From assembly GCA_031308135.1 (NCBI GenBank), contig JAHLJT010000631.1, positions 8,251,286 to 8,315,285 on the forward strand: a stretch of 64,000 bases of DNA. The letters are read 5' to 3'. The stretch's first letter is position 1. Each line of letters begins with the position of its first letter. Source of the DNA: Acheta domesticus. Its lineage: Eukaryota; Arthropoda; Insecta; Orthoptera; Gryllidae. A program made the translations under genes and the position numbers. Of the stretch, positions 39,186 to 49,679 are shown one piece after another. The notes beneath the pieces were generated by a model. That model did no database searches. It saw nothing but the letters and a program-made list of their open reading frames with translations, and was not told the DNA's origin.

Positions 39186-39203
39186 GCCCCACGTTGGGCG
39201 CCA
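39186..39203 (-). other. Primer-binding site of Gypsy element A
   Basis: On the sense strand TGGCGCCCAACGTGGGGC lies three nt inside the 5' LTR. From known insect tRNA sequences this is the perfect complement of the 3' 18 nt of tRNA-Lys(CUU) including CCA. Confidence 0.85.
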
Positions 39204-39206
39204 TTT

Positions 39207-40351
39207 TGAAATATACCTTTATCATCGTCTCATCAATAGTGCGGTTGTAATTATGGCCTGTTCCAAATTTATATTAAGATTTGGGCGCCAGAAACAGGTT
39301 ACATTAATTACTACCAAAGTTTTCCCATCTAATTTAAACAAAATTATAGAAACATCCAGCTAGCTTGGGTCGATGGGTCCGGATACAAATACTCGCTATC
39401 GCCTCGATAGCCGATTACCTGATCTGCCAACTATACAGTATGGCGTGGAATCTGAAATGTAATATTTATATGCTTCCAACTAATTAAAGATTATGATTGA
39501 CAAATGGAAACTCCTTTCATTTCCAAAGAACAAAATTCAATAATTTATTTAACTTTAAGTTTCAACAATTAATTTTACGGTCATGACCTTTTAAATAGTA
39601 TCTCTTTTGTACTGCAGTACTTCTTTACCGTTTTGCTTGTTGACGCTCCGTAATCGCTTCTCACTTGACCGTTGTTGGTTCCAAGTTTCGCTTCTCTCTT
39701 CCGGTCTTGCGCTGCTGCTGACACGTCCAGCCCACACTGCATAAAATACTTATCGGTTCTTATCCGATGCTCCCAGTTCCTAATCTTTCCCACTGGTTAT
39801 AGAAAACATTAAAGTTCAACTGCAATATCCGAAAAACTGTGCAAGTCCTCCGCGAATTCACTTCTGGCAAATAATTCTCAGAGTCCGAAAAAAAAACTAT
39901 TACTTCTCTCACGAAAAAAATATACAAGTCCCACTTTCCTAATATAATGTCTGCAAACGATCTTTACACCACGACACCCAGAGTCAGAATGTTCTGTTTA
40001 ATGCGTTCTTTAACCCTTTATGGCTCGGTAAGCGTCCATCATTCTATTTTTTCAAAACACAGCGGCAAAATTAGACTATCTAGTCTTCACTAGCCAACCC
40101 GTGCGTCTCTTACGAACCCGAGTAGCCGCGACCTCCGTCAGTCATTCGTTTTTGAACCATTTACATCTTATGTTCTTCAGCTATCTAGCCGGCGTCCTGA
40201 CGTCTTCAAGGCCCGTGTACAGTTTGTTGACCTTGCCAACCTCTGCGCTGACGTTGCTAAGGCCGCATACCGCCATATTGTATACCCATTTACCCACTCC
40301 ATGTATAGCTAACATCATTAAATAAAATCTATAATATTCTGGTATATCACA
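39207..40351 (-). repeat. 5' LTR of Gypsy element A
   Basis: The 1145-bp repeat is the upstream LTR in the element's own sense. It differs from the 3' LTR mainly by about 73 additional nt including an A-run, and by scattered single substitutions. Confidence 0.93.
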
Positions 40352-40459
40352 ATAAGTAATATAAAAATAAAAATTTGAAGCCAGAAACTTGAAAGGGTAT
40401 TTTGAAAGAATTGAATTAATTTATTACTTTTCTTAATTGGTATTTATGAATGAATTTAT

Positions 40460-42236
40460 TGTAATAATTCTAGTATTCGAGACATTTCCCAGAAACAAGT
40501 GTGGACATGGAATAAATAATTCACCATCTATAGTCTGTTATGTAAACAAAGTGCGGCAGAAATCGATATAAACACGACAAAAGAGCATCGCGTTGTAGAA
40601 AATGGATTTGACAATTTTGGAATTTTCGGGGTTCTGTAAAATTGGACAGAAACGGTGACCATTTTGGTAGATGAAGGAAAATTAAAGGAACATTATAAAG
40701 TTTATTTGAACGTGATCGGTTGACGGGTTCTCTTAATATTGCAAGAAAACGAGTTCGGGAAAAAGCTACTCGAACATTCCAAAGCATCACACCATGAATT
40801 ATTAAGATTTCGAAAAGAAACGCTAAATAAACAACGAGAGACGATGGGAGTCATCGTAAGATGAGCTCAGCAAAATTTATAACTAGGTTTAATAATTTAT
40901 AGAACACTGGAAAGGTGGAAATAAATAAATATTAAAAGAGGATGATATGATAAAACAAGCGACGAAGTGTAGAATGTCGAGAGGGAAATTCGTGATTTTC
41001 GGCCCGAAATATCTTGAAAACGGCAGTTTCGACAAAATAATCCTGACATTGGGCACAAACTGGAACGAATGAACCCGAAACCAGTTCAAAACATCAAATA
41101 TTAGGCATTTTACGAAATTTTACGGTGACGACAATGGAAAAAAGCGAAAGGAAGTTCGCCGGCATTTTTTTAAAAACAGAGGTATCATGTTAAATCGACG
41201 CGATTTTGGAAGACAGTTCGGTTTGTTGAGTTGTCGAGGCAACATCGAATCCATGTCCGTCAGATTTTAATTATTCGGACTTAGACATTTTCTTGGTGCT
41301 GGGTTGAGCAGTTGATAAACGTGAACATTTGTGAGGCGGTACTGTTTTCTTTCAAAGAAGAAAGAAGAAGTATATTTTCTCTGTGATTTTTCGACGGAAA
41401 TGTTTTAACAATTTTATTAAAAAAATTTCTGGAGGAGTTTATTTTGAGGAAGACCGGCCCGTGCAAGACATCGACGTGCAAGACGGCGGTGCACGCGAGT
41501 GGACGCGTGCAAATCAACCGAACTGGCAACGGCGCTGCTCTTCACAACAAACAGGAAAGTGGCGCATCTGCGAACACTCGCGACGCTACTAATTGAACCA
41601 AATCTGATTTCGCGACACCCAGAAACGATATAAACATTAATGGAAACTAGAGAATTTGCGAATTCAAAGTAAAGTTTATACAAAATAAGAACCAATCAGT
41701 CAGTATTGTATAAAGTTAATAAATTTTCATTTTTGCATTGTTGTAAGAATAAATACGTACGTGCGGAAATTTTTAGAATAATATTAAATTCATTTGACAT
41801 AAAAGGAATTCCTCTTTGGTATTTGATTTACGATCAGCTGATTGAGGTTAATTATGTTTGGTATTACAACTAATTGTGAGTTATTAAAAAAAATGGAAAC
41901 ATAACAATTATGCCAAGCTTTAGCTGATGTTACTAGTTACATTGTTGCCGCAGCTAGAAAGAAGAACCGAATTAAAGTTCTTGTTTTCATGTTGAGAAAA
42001 GAAAACCCAGTGTTCTTATTTCAGTATTTTGTTTCCCTGTGCATGCTGTTGTATTAAATGTTGTTTTCAGCTAGGTCCGTATGGAGGCATCCACAGCCCA
42101 CGACCCAATAAATTTATGCAACGCCGGGATTTATAATAATGTTTTGGTATTAAAAGTAAGTGAGTAAGTAAAGAATCCGTTGCATTGGCAACCCAATTTT
42201 GGGGAATAAACAGGGAAGATAGGAAATCCCGTTGCA
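40460..42236 (+). repeat. 5' LTR of Gypsy element B (inferred span)
   Basis: The right end is fixed by GAAATCCCGTTGCA directly before the PBS; the same bases mark the element's 3' end. The left end is inferred from the TTAT duplication and from similarity of TGTAATAATTCTAG to the start of element A's LTR (TGTGATATACCAGAAT). A length of 1.78 kb is long for Gypsy, so the left limit is less certain. Confidence 0.6.
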
Positions 42237-42237
42237 T

Positions 42238-42257
42238 TGGCGCCCATAACGTGGAGC
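42238..42257 (+). other. Primer-binding site of Gypsy element B
   Basis: TGGCGCCCATAACGTGGAGC follows the LTR after one base. It starts with the same TGGCGCCCA as element A but differs by an inserted TA and one substitution, so pairing with tRNA-Lys(CUU) would be imperfect, or another tRNA is used. Confidence 0.65.
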
Positions 42258-42333
42258 GTGGAAGTAAACTTCGTTAATATAGCAGCACTCAGTGAGAAAT
42301 TAATCAGATTTGTAAACAAGGAAACTAGTAGTC

Positions 42334-44045
42334 ATGGAAACGCGTAGCAAGAAAACGCTAGGTGTTAGGGAGGAAACGGAACCCGAAACAATTTTTGCTC
42401 GAGACGGGGACGAGGAGCAAGGGAATTCGGAGGTAGTTGAGGTGGTAGGGGAGGAAAATGTTGCGATTCCTGCAACTGAAGAAATAGTTGGGCAGCAGAT
42501 TACAATTGAAACTACGGTGGAGGTACCTAGCAAATCGGAGCCGAACTGGGCAATGATTTGGGAATTGTTACAGAGCAGGCTAGAACACAACAGCGCGGCA
42601 TTGCAGAATATAGAACAGAACAGCGCGAGTTTACAGAGAAAAATGGAACAGAACAGCGCGGATTTGCAGAGAAAATGGAACAGAACAGCGCGAGTTTGCG
42701 AAACACGATGGCGGAAAGCAACGCTGAACTAAGCAACAGTTTAAACGGGAGGCTGGATAAGATCGAGGGCGAGTTACGCGACGCGGTGGCCAGTATAAGG
42801 GAAGGGGTCGAGGCGTTTAAAGCCGAAACCCTGAAACGGTTTGAGAAGGCGGAGGGCGAGACCCGTATGTTAGAAGAAAAGATGGAAACTCGCTTCGCCG
42901 TTCAGGACGTTTTCAACCAACAAATGGGCACTGACGTCGGAGAGGTTAAATCGTCGATTTTGACATTGCGTCAGGCCGCAGAACAGCAGCGCGAGCAGCT
43001 AGGTAGCGTTAATCACGACCTTCAAGGCGTGAAGGAGGCATCGTTACGGCAAGATGCGCGCATTGAAAAGATTGAAGGCTCCGTCAGCGGCATCGCTGCG
43101 AATATTAAATCGACGGTCATGACGGAAATCGACCAGTTGAGGGCACCTGAAACCGGGAAATATAGAGACGTAGAAGAGACATTAATGAGTAAAATCGCGG
43201 AATTAGAAGGTCGCGTGCAGACAGCGCAGCGAACGGGCGTGTCAGGTGTGGTGATGGGCCACCCAACGTTGCCAAATTACCTGAGGTTTCATGGGGAGAG
43301 TAAAGAGCAGCCCTACTCGTTCTTAACTGCTCTCGAGAATTACTTTTTGGTGAACGGAATCCCCGAGACGATGAAGCTACGGTTCGTAGAAGAAGCGCTC
43401 AGTTCAAAAGCGCAATATTGGTGGCAGGCCCTTACGCCCACACCTCGATCCTATGGGGAGTGGAAGGCTAAGTTTCTGGACAGATATTGGAATCAACACC
43501 ATAGGTTCGAGCTGAAATTTCGTCTAATGTCAGAACGATACCGGAAGGGGGGCACCGAAAGCATGTGCGACTTCGTTACTAGGAAGGTCAGCGCTTTTAA
43601 GGTGTGCAGCGAAGATTTCAACCCCGATGAAATAATCCGCATTTTAATAAGACAAATGCCGAACCAAATCCGGAATTTATTATGGAACAATATGCCGGAA
43701 ACGACTGATGAGTTGATCGAACGCGTCAGTCGCTTCGATCAAATTAATGAAGGAAATGAGCAAGACGGTGGGGATCATAGACCGCAAAACCAAGGGGCTA
43801 GCGGCTATAATAAATTCTCGACGAAACCAAAGTCGGAGAATATATGCGCAATGGGGGTGCGCGCAGGTGGCAAAACCGTCAATGTAGAGAGGCCGCAGGG
43901 CGGGCAACCTCAACAACAGAAACCACCACAAGGCAATGTTCAACATTCGGTGACGGAACGGCCTCACCAGGAGGCGAAGATATCGTGTTCAGGAGGAGAG
44001 AATGGAGCTTTTCCTCGGTCACATGAGCGACGTCAGGAAAACTGA
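42334..44045 (+). pseudogene. Gypsy B gag polyprotein with frameshift
   Basis: Starts METRSKKTLG like element A's gag. A tandem 33-nt repeat (EQNSA-LQRKM units, about 42575-42700) extends a coiled coil. In its third unit one A is missing compared with the unit before, and the frame switches at about 42675. The reading continues in the other frame to 44045 with the capsid-like block LPNYLRFHGESKEQPYSFL, WWQALTPTPRSYGEWKAKF, RYWNQHHRFELKFRLMSERY. The C-terminus is basic without a CCHC knuckle. Confidence 0.88.
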
Positions 44046-44083
44046 CAGCGTTTAAGTCTGGAAGAGGCGGCGGAGGCTTAAAC

Positions 44084-44887
44084 GTGGAACCAGAGGGGCT
44101 AGTTACGGTAAAAGCAACAGCGATCGTAATGGTATCAGGCGAAGAGTTGTTAAGAGAAGAAGAGAACAACGAGGGCGCAAAACCTAGTAAATGCTTGGTT
44201 TTGAGAGGCACCAGCTACGGTAGGGAGGTAGAGGCTTTGATAGATACGGGAAGTAGCATCAGCGCGGTGTCAGAGGAGTTTTGTGAGAAAGTGAGAAGAG
44301 ACGGGCAAGAGTTAGTTGAGCTACCGACGAGGAAGTTGAGGGTTGTGATGGCGAACCAGAAAGCGGCGTGTACCACCGGAAAGCAGATATGGGTGGAATT
44401 CTGCGTGGGAGAAATGACCATCGAAGTGGCAGCGATAGTCGTCCGTGGACTTGTGCGTGAGTTGATCATCGGGATGGACGCATTGAGGGCCTACCAAGCC
44501 GTTGTAGACGTAGGTACGGGGATAGTGACGCTACGATCACAAGGTTCTATTGGGGGTGGCTCGGTGGTCGCTGAACGGGACACTGCGACAATAGGCGGAG
44601 ACGAGGTGCTGTCATGTATGGAAGAGGTTCTCCAGAAAGTGGACACGGCCGTGGAGGGTGTCGTCGCCCAAGAGGACTGTCCGCAGAAGGTGCGACAACT
44701 GCTGTTGGCCTATGCCAAGAGATTTCAAGACTCGCTGGAGCCGGTGAAGGGCTATCGATTCGCGTTGGAAATGAAGGATGACCCGGAAGGATGCTCCGTT
44801 TGCGACAAAGCAATACCCCGTACCGCAAGCGTACAAGGCACAGGTGCGAGAAGCGATCAGAGAAATGGAAGAGAAAGGGGTGGTTAG
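44084..44887 (+). CDS. Gypsy B protease
   Basis: Aspartic protease with active site LIDTGSSISAVSE and the flap-distal motif LIIGMDAL. It lies -1 relative to gag, as in element A. Homology to element A leaves this frame near 44785 and continues in the RT frame, so the last ~30 codons before the stop at 44887 are out-of-frame sequence after a one-base change. Confidence 0.85.
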   Translation: MEPEGLVTVKATAIVMVSGEELLREEENNEGAKPSKCLVLRGTSYGREVEALIDTGSSISAVSEEFCEKVRRDGQELVELPTRKLRVVMANQKAACTTGKQIWVEFCVGEMTIEVAAIVVRGLVRELIIGMDALRAYQAVVDVGTGIVTLRSQGSIGGGSVVAERDTATIGGDEVLSCMEEVLQKVDTAVEGVVAQEDCPQKVRQLLLAYAKRFQDSLEPVKGYRFALEMKDDPEGCSVCDKAIPRTASVQGTGARSDQRNGRERGG

Positions 44888-45856
44888 GAGGTCAATAACC
44901 CCATACGTGAGTCCGCTCGTTGTAGTTGTCAAGAAGAACGGAAAAATTCGTATTTGCCTGGATGCCAGAAAATTAAACGCCGTGACAATTCCCCGGTATG
45001 AGACGCCACCTACCATTAATGAGATGATAATTAAGTTGGGGGGTGCGACGGTATTCAGCGCACTCGACTTCTCATCAGCTTATTGGCAAATAGAGGTAGA
45101 GCCTCGGTGCCAAAAGTACATCAGTTTCAAGTTTGAGGGGACGGTGTACTCATTTGCACGGTTGCCGTTTGGGCTCAAGAATTCGGGGGCGGCACTAATC
45201 CGTTACCTGAACGACGTCATCCCCTCGGATTTAAAGGATACATTGGTGATGTACGTAGACGACATCGTGTTGTTCTCTCCCGACATTACTACACATCTCA
45301 AGGACCTGGAGAGACTGTTCAGAGTCTTTGACGATTATAATTTAAAGTTGAATTTGGAAAAGTGTCAATTCTGTTGCAAAAAGGTTCAGTTTATGGGACA
45401 CGAAATATCATCGGACGGCATGTGCATGCTGGAGACCAAAAGGGAGCTCATCCGAAGCCTACCACCATCTAGAAATGTGCGCGGGTTACGGCGATTATTC
45501 GGCATTTGCAATTACTATTCGCGATTCGTGAAAAATTACTCGCAAAAGATAGTACCATTACTGCACCTGCTTAGGAAGGGGAACAGGTGGCAGTGGACGC
45601 CGCAATGCCAAGAGGCATACCAAGAGCTCATAAGAGCGTTTGAAACGACATACACGGTAAAGTATCCGGACTTTCACAGAAGGATGTATTTACAAACCGA
45701 TAGCAGTGGCTCGGCACTAGGGGAAGTGTTATTCCAGGTGGGGGAACACGGACAACAGGAAATTATTGCATTAGATAGCCGTTCGTTAAAAGGCGGTGAG
45801 TTGAATTACGGGGCCACAGAGGCTGAGGCGCTTGCCGTGGTATGGGCGTGCGTTGG
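44778..45856 (+). pseudogene. Gypsy B reverse transcriptase and RNase H start, truncated
   Basis: ATKQYPVPQAYKAQVREAI leads into SITPYVSPLVVVVKKNGKIR, the palm (LDFSSAYWQI, YVDDIVLFSP) and the beginning of RNase H (YLQTDSSGSALGEVLFQ, ATEAEALAVVWA). There the frame runs into the LTR-terminal bases and then genomic AT-rich DNA, which gives a meaningless tail to 46028. No integrase follows. Confidence 0.9.
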
Positions 45857-45876
45857 ACGAAATCCCGTTGCATTAT

Positions 45877-46884
45877 TAATTGTGAATTTTATTATGAATT
45901 ATTTTATCATTATTCATTATTCAACCAACAAATATAGTAAACCAGAGCGTGGTAGAGATTACAGAGTTCAAGAAAATTTGCTGATGTACAACTTCTCCCT
46001 TATACGTCACTTGTTTTTTTTACATTAAACAATGATTTGTATGCAATGTAGTAGTGTGTTTCTCTCTAGGTAATTCGAACTCGTTAAACAAATGGTTTAC
46101 AATTATTGTAACAAAACAAGGATATCACGAGTAAAAATTGCATAAGAGCATTTAATAAAACAAGAAATGGGACTCAGATGATCTCATAGCTAAAACTGCT
46201 GCCATCACTCTCGGCTTGTGGCACATAAAGGCATTTCGAGACATCGAATAACCTCTTTGTAGTGTGTGGACGCAGCCTCGCCGGCTTATTTCCACATTTC
46301 TCGGTGTAGTCTGTTGCGGGCCTAAGGCATCTACTGGCGTCACTTCTGACCAGTGTTGCCAGATGTACCGCATTTCCGGATTTTATACCGCGTTATTAAC
46401 ACCTAATCCGCATTATGCGATGAGGATGCCAAAAAATGCGCATTAAGCGATGACTGCAATTTTCACAAACAGAAAGCAGTATGATATTCTGTCAGTTGAA
46501 ATGCAAGTACTCCTCCCTATGACAGTACATTCTCATCACTCCTCGTCTCATCTGAGATCCCAGTTGTTCAATTAATTGAATTTCCATTGCATTTAATCAC
46601 AAAATATACTACTGTGATTCTCATTCTTTTCAACTAAGAGAAAAATTATTTTAGATAATCTTGCAGTTGATTTTTCCTCCGAGGTTTTTTTTATTCTGTT
46701 CAATGGTGTATTTTTCTTTGTTTATTTGTTTATTTCTGTATGTTGTGGTCATTTTGCAATTTGTGGCTTGGTTTTTCTACGAAGATTCAATTATATTAAA
46801 GTTTGTGGTTTCAACTTTGTGTTTTATTTTCAAAATTTCAAAAAAGCCAATGTCCCACGAAATTTCCCTACAGCCGACCTACAC
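45877..46884. other. Spacer right of Gypsy element B
   Basis: AT-rich except for 46260-46370, which contains an inverted copy of the AGGCCCGCAACAGACTAC repeat at 32296 and TCCACATTTCTCGG beside it. No gene supported. Confidence 0.4.
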
Positions 46885-48140
46885 GTTCGGTTACAGTATA
46901 TAACCAGTCAAACTTGTCATTTTGTTCTTCCGTTATTCAAGAGAACTTCTGTTCCCCAATAACTTTTATAAATAATAATATTAAGCTTAGGTTGATCACC
47001 GTGCAAGAATAAAGCAATGTAAACACGTGTTGGGAACCCGGGCATCGCCGTGGCGGACACCGTGGTGGTGGGGGACAGCATGAGCATGCCAGTAAATCTT
47101 GTTCAGCTGGCATCGCCAGTGACTGGCGCGAAGTTCTTGCCAGTCTCTGGCAACCAGGCGTTTACACGTTGCCAGTCACCACTTGCCAGTTGCTGGCAAC
47201 CTTTACCTGGCGCCAACGAGTTAAGGCTGATTTACACGCTGCCAATACTGGTGTGCCAGGTAGGGGTTTGCCAGTACCTAGAGAGCGCTGGCGTTCTGTG
47301 CCACTGGCAATAGTTGTTTACACAATGCTAGTAATGGCATGCGAGATGAGACATTTTTCTCGCATCTCTTAGCTTATGTATGCTCTTTGCGCTCTACTCG
47401 ACGCTCAAACCACGGTGTAAAGGCTGATTTACACGCTACCAGTACTGGTGTGCCAGTTAGGAGTTTGCCACCACCTGGACAGCGCTAGCGATCTGTGCGA
47501 CTGGCAATAGTTGTTTACACAGTGCTAGTAATGGCATGCAAGATGAGATATTTTTCTCGCTACTGTTAGCTTATGTATATTCTTTGCGACGTTCTGCTGA
47601 TAAGTTTTCGGCTCTCAAACAAGTGTGTAAAGCAAATGTTCCGTAAACATGTTATCCTATTCACTTAATCTATTTGAGAAGTTTTGAGAAGTTATCTATC
47701 CCCATTTTATTTGCAACTGCCAGAAATGCGGCATTTCTGGCCTCGCGGTTCTGGTAAAAACTATCCCACAAATGTTCCGATGCTGTATATAAGTCAAACT
47801 TGTCATTTCGTTCTTCCGTTATTCAAGAGAATTTCTGTTCCCCAATCACTTTTATAAATAATAATATTAAGCTTACGTTGATCATCGTGCAAGAATAAAG
47901 CAGTGTAAACACGTGTTGGGACCCCGGGGCATCGCCAAGGCGGACACCGTGGTGGTGGTGGGGGAGAGCGTGAGCATGCCAGTAAACCAAACTTTCTTGT
48001 TCAGCTGGAATCGCCAGTGACTGGCGCGAAGGTCTTGCCAGTCACTTGCAACAAGGCGTTTACACGTTGCCAGTCACCACTTGCCAGTTGCTGGCAACCT
48101 CAACTGGCACGTTTACTGGCAACGTGTAAATCAGCCTTAA
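46885..48140. repeat. TTAA-flanked repeat complex with duplicated modules
   Basis: A unit bounded by TTAAGGCTGATTTACACG (47221) and the inverse CGTGTAAATCAGCCTTAA (ending 48140) is about 920 bp long, with TTAA at both ends. A block of about 335 bp just left of it (46890-47220: TATATAA, AACTTGTCATTT, AATAATATTAAGCTTA, GTGTAAACACGTGTTGGG, TTGCCAGT motifs) is repeated inside it at 47783-48110. A 200-bp block starting AAGGCTGATTTACACGC is itself tandemly doubled (47222 and 47418). TTAA ends suggest a piggyBac-like non-autonomous element inserted into or next to a relative. No transposase is present. Confidence 0.65.
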
Positions 48141-49450
48141 GTCTCAAGGCCAAACGATGTCTATCTGAGGCTTATTTTTGAGCACACCATGTTTTTCACA
48201 CGGTCAATTATATGTGGCATGCTCTCGAGTGGGCAAACCATCCAGTTTATTTGTGTTAGCTAAAGATGGGATAACAAAAAATATTAAACACTCTATTGCG
48301 TTGAAGGATTGATATGCCTGTTTTTAGTAAAATTATTATATTTAGCAATGAATATCATTTCAAAAAATAAATTACAATAAATTAAATACATAGATGTTTG
48401 GTATTGTGTTATTTTTATATTCCATCATCGTTCACAGTGCTCCATGTCTCTTCAACTCATATGTACCACATCCTCAAACACTGACAATAAGTTGGTAATT
48501 TTTTCTACTAAAATAATCCTAGGAATAATTTATGTGGCAAAACAACGTTTATCGGGTCAGCTAGTAAGATTATATATTCCGCTTTCTCTCCAAAAACAAA
48601 AAAGTGTAATGAGCGCAGAATCGTCATCCCCGAACACCTCCCGTAGTCGGTTGCTCAGGTCATGTCTTCGCCAGTTGCCAATAAATTTCGAACAAAGCAG
48701 GACGTGTTCACGGTGTATATCCTACACCGTGGACGTGTTCCACAGAAAGAACCGTCCTGCATGAATCACAGATAGGAGGAGTTTCACTTCGAAGGAGGAA
48801 ACCATGAGAAAAGTAGCAATGTCCGATACAAAGACGGATTTAAATGACTTCCTCTCGCCTAGAGGAGCGGGATGAAGAACGCCAGGGATTAGAATCCTTT
48901 ATCGCACTAAGCTTAAAAATGGTTTTGTGTCACTCTGCAACACTCTAAAGCAGGCGGAGCCTCCCCTAGAAAAATCGCCGTCCAAAAGAAATTTAAAAAT
49001 ATGTTTACAAATGTATTTATTTATTAATAATGGAATTCTTAATTGTATTATGTTACAATCATAACAAAATTTTTCTTTGTCGTTTCGTTAACGGCCATCC
49101 ATAACGCACTTAAAGCTGTTGACAAGAAGATAGAAGCGTTAGGCTCCCACTTTATTCTCCCGTAAGGCCTGTATAAAACGAGGAGGCATGACGTCATGCA
49201 TTCACTGCAGACGCTTTTAGCATTGCGCTTCAACTAGTTTTCCCAGTACGCGGTAGGAGCGCTATACTTGGGTTTTTCTTTCTTGGCGCATGGTGTCTTG
49301 TCTTCTGGGTCCCGGCAAAATCGTTGTGAAACAGAACTTACTTGTGATTACTAGTATTAGTAACTTGCAACTTGTAACCTTTGTGAAATGGGCCCCAGGT
49401 CCAACCCTGATTCATCGTCGTCTGTCCCGGCACTATGACCAGGTACTTAT
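48141..49450. other. Repeat-rich spacer
   Basis: Contains the CAGCTAGT-type tail near 48560 and a palindromic segment at about 48700-48735 (GTGTATATCCTACACCGTGG). A GC-richer stretch at 49080-49300 includes a second partial foldback end (CTTGGGTTTTTCTTTCTTGG at 49268). No gene recognised. Confidence 0.4.
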
Positions 49451-49679
49451 ACTTGAGTTTTTATTTCTTGGCGGGCGAGGCGTGGCTTCATGATGGAATA
49501 TCTCACGGCATTTCGCGTCGTTCTTGATCGTGCCGGTAGATCTCGCATGATCGCGTCCGTATCGAGCAGTACTGGCGATCATGCGAGATCTACTGACACG
49601 ACCGAGAAAGACGTGAAATGCCGTGAGATATTCCATCATGAAGTAAGGCCCTCATGCGTCAAGAAATAAAAAGCAAAGT
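49451..49679. repeat. Foldback MITE, copy 2
   Basis: Begins ACTTGAGTTTTTATTTCTTG and ends with the inverse CAAGAAATAAAAAGCAAAGT. The long internal palindrome contains GGAATATCTCACGGCATTTC and its inverse GAAATGCCGTGAGATATTCC, and GATCATGCGAGATCTAC near the centre. It matches copy 1 (22921-23146) through TTTTTATTTCTTGG and GGAATATCT blocks. The LINE to the right begins directly at its edge. Confidence 0.8.

Larger units (their letters stand above)
32686..40351 (-). mobile_element. Ty3/Gypsy LTR retrotransposon A, nearly full length, decayed
   Basis: Long direct repeats at 32686-33757 and 39207-40351 bound an internal region with PBS, gag, protease, RT, RNase H, integrase and PPT in Ty3/Gypsy order, all on the minus strand. 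The 4-bp ATAA is duplicated outside (32682-32685 and 40352-40355). The LTRs start TG and end CA. They are nearly identical except for a block of about 73 nt (around 39855-39930) present only in the 5' copy, plus a few substitutions, so insertion was not long ago. A frameshift between protease and RT and two stops near the integrase end make the element non-autonomous. There is no env-like frame between pol and the 3' LTR. Confidence 0.95.
40460..45872 (+). mobile_element. Ty3/Gypsy LTR retrotransposon B, 3'-deleted
   Basis: Plus-strand relative of element A with its own, different LTR. It starts TGTAATAATTC at 40460 and ends GAAATCCCGTTGCA at 45872. TTAT is duplicated on both sides (40456-40459 and 45873-45876), which fixes the ends. 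The 5' LTR is 40460-42236; of the 3' LTR only the last ~16 nt remain. Integrase, most of RNase H, PPT and nearly all of the 3' LTR are gone through one deletion at about 45857. gag and pol also carry frameshifts. Base composition is GC-richer than in element A. Confidence 0.85.
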
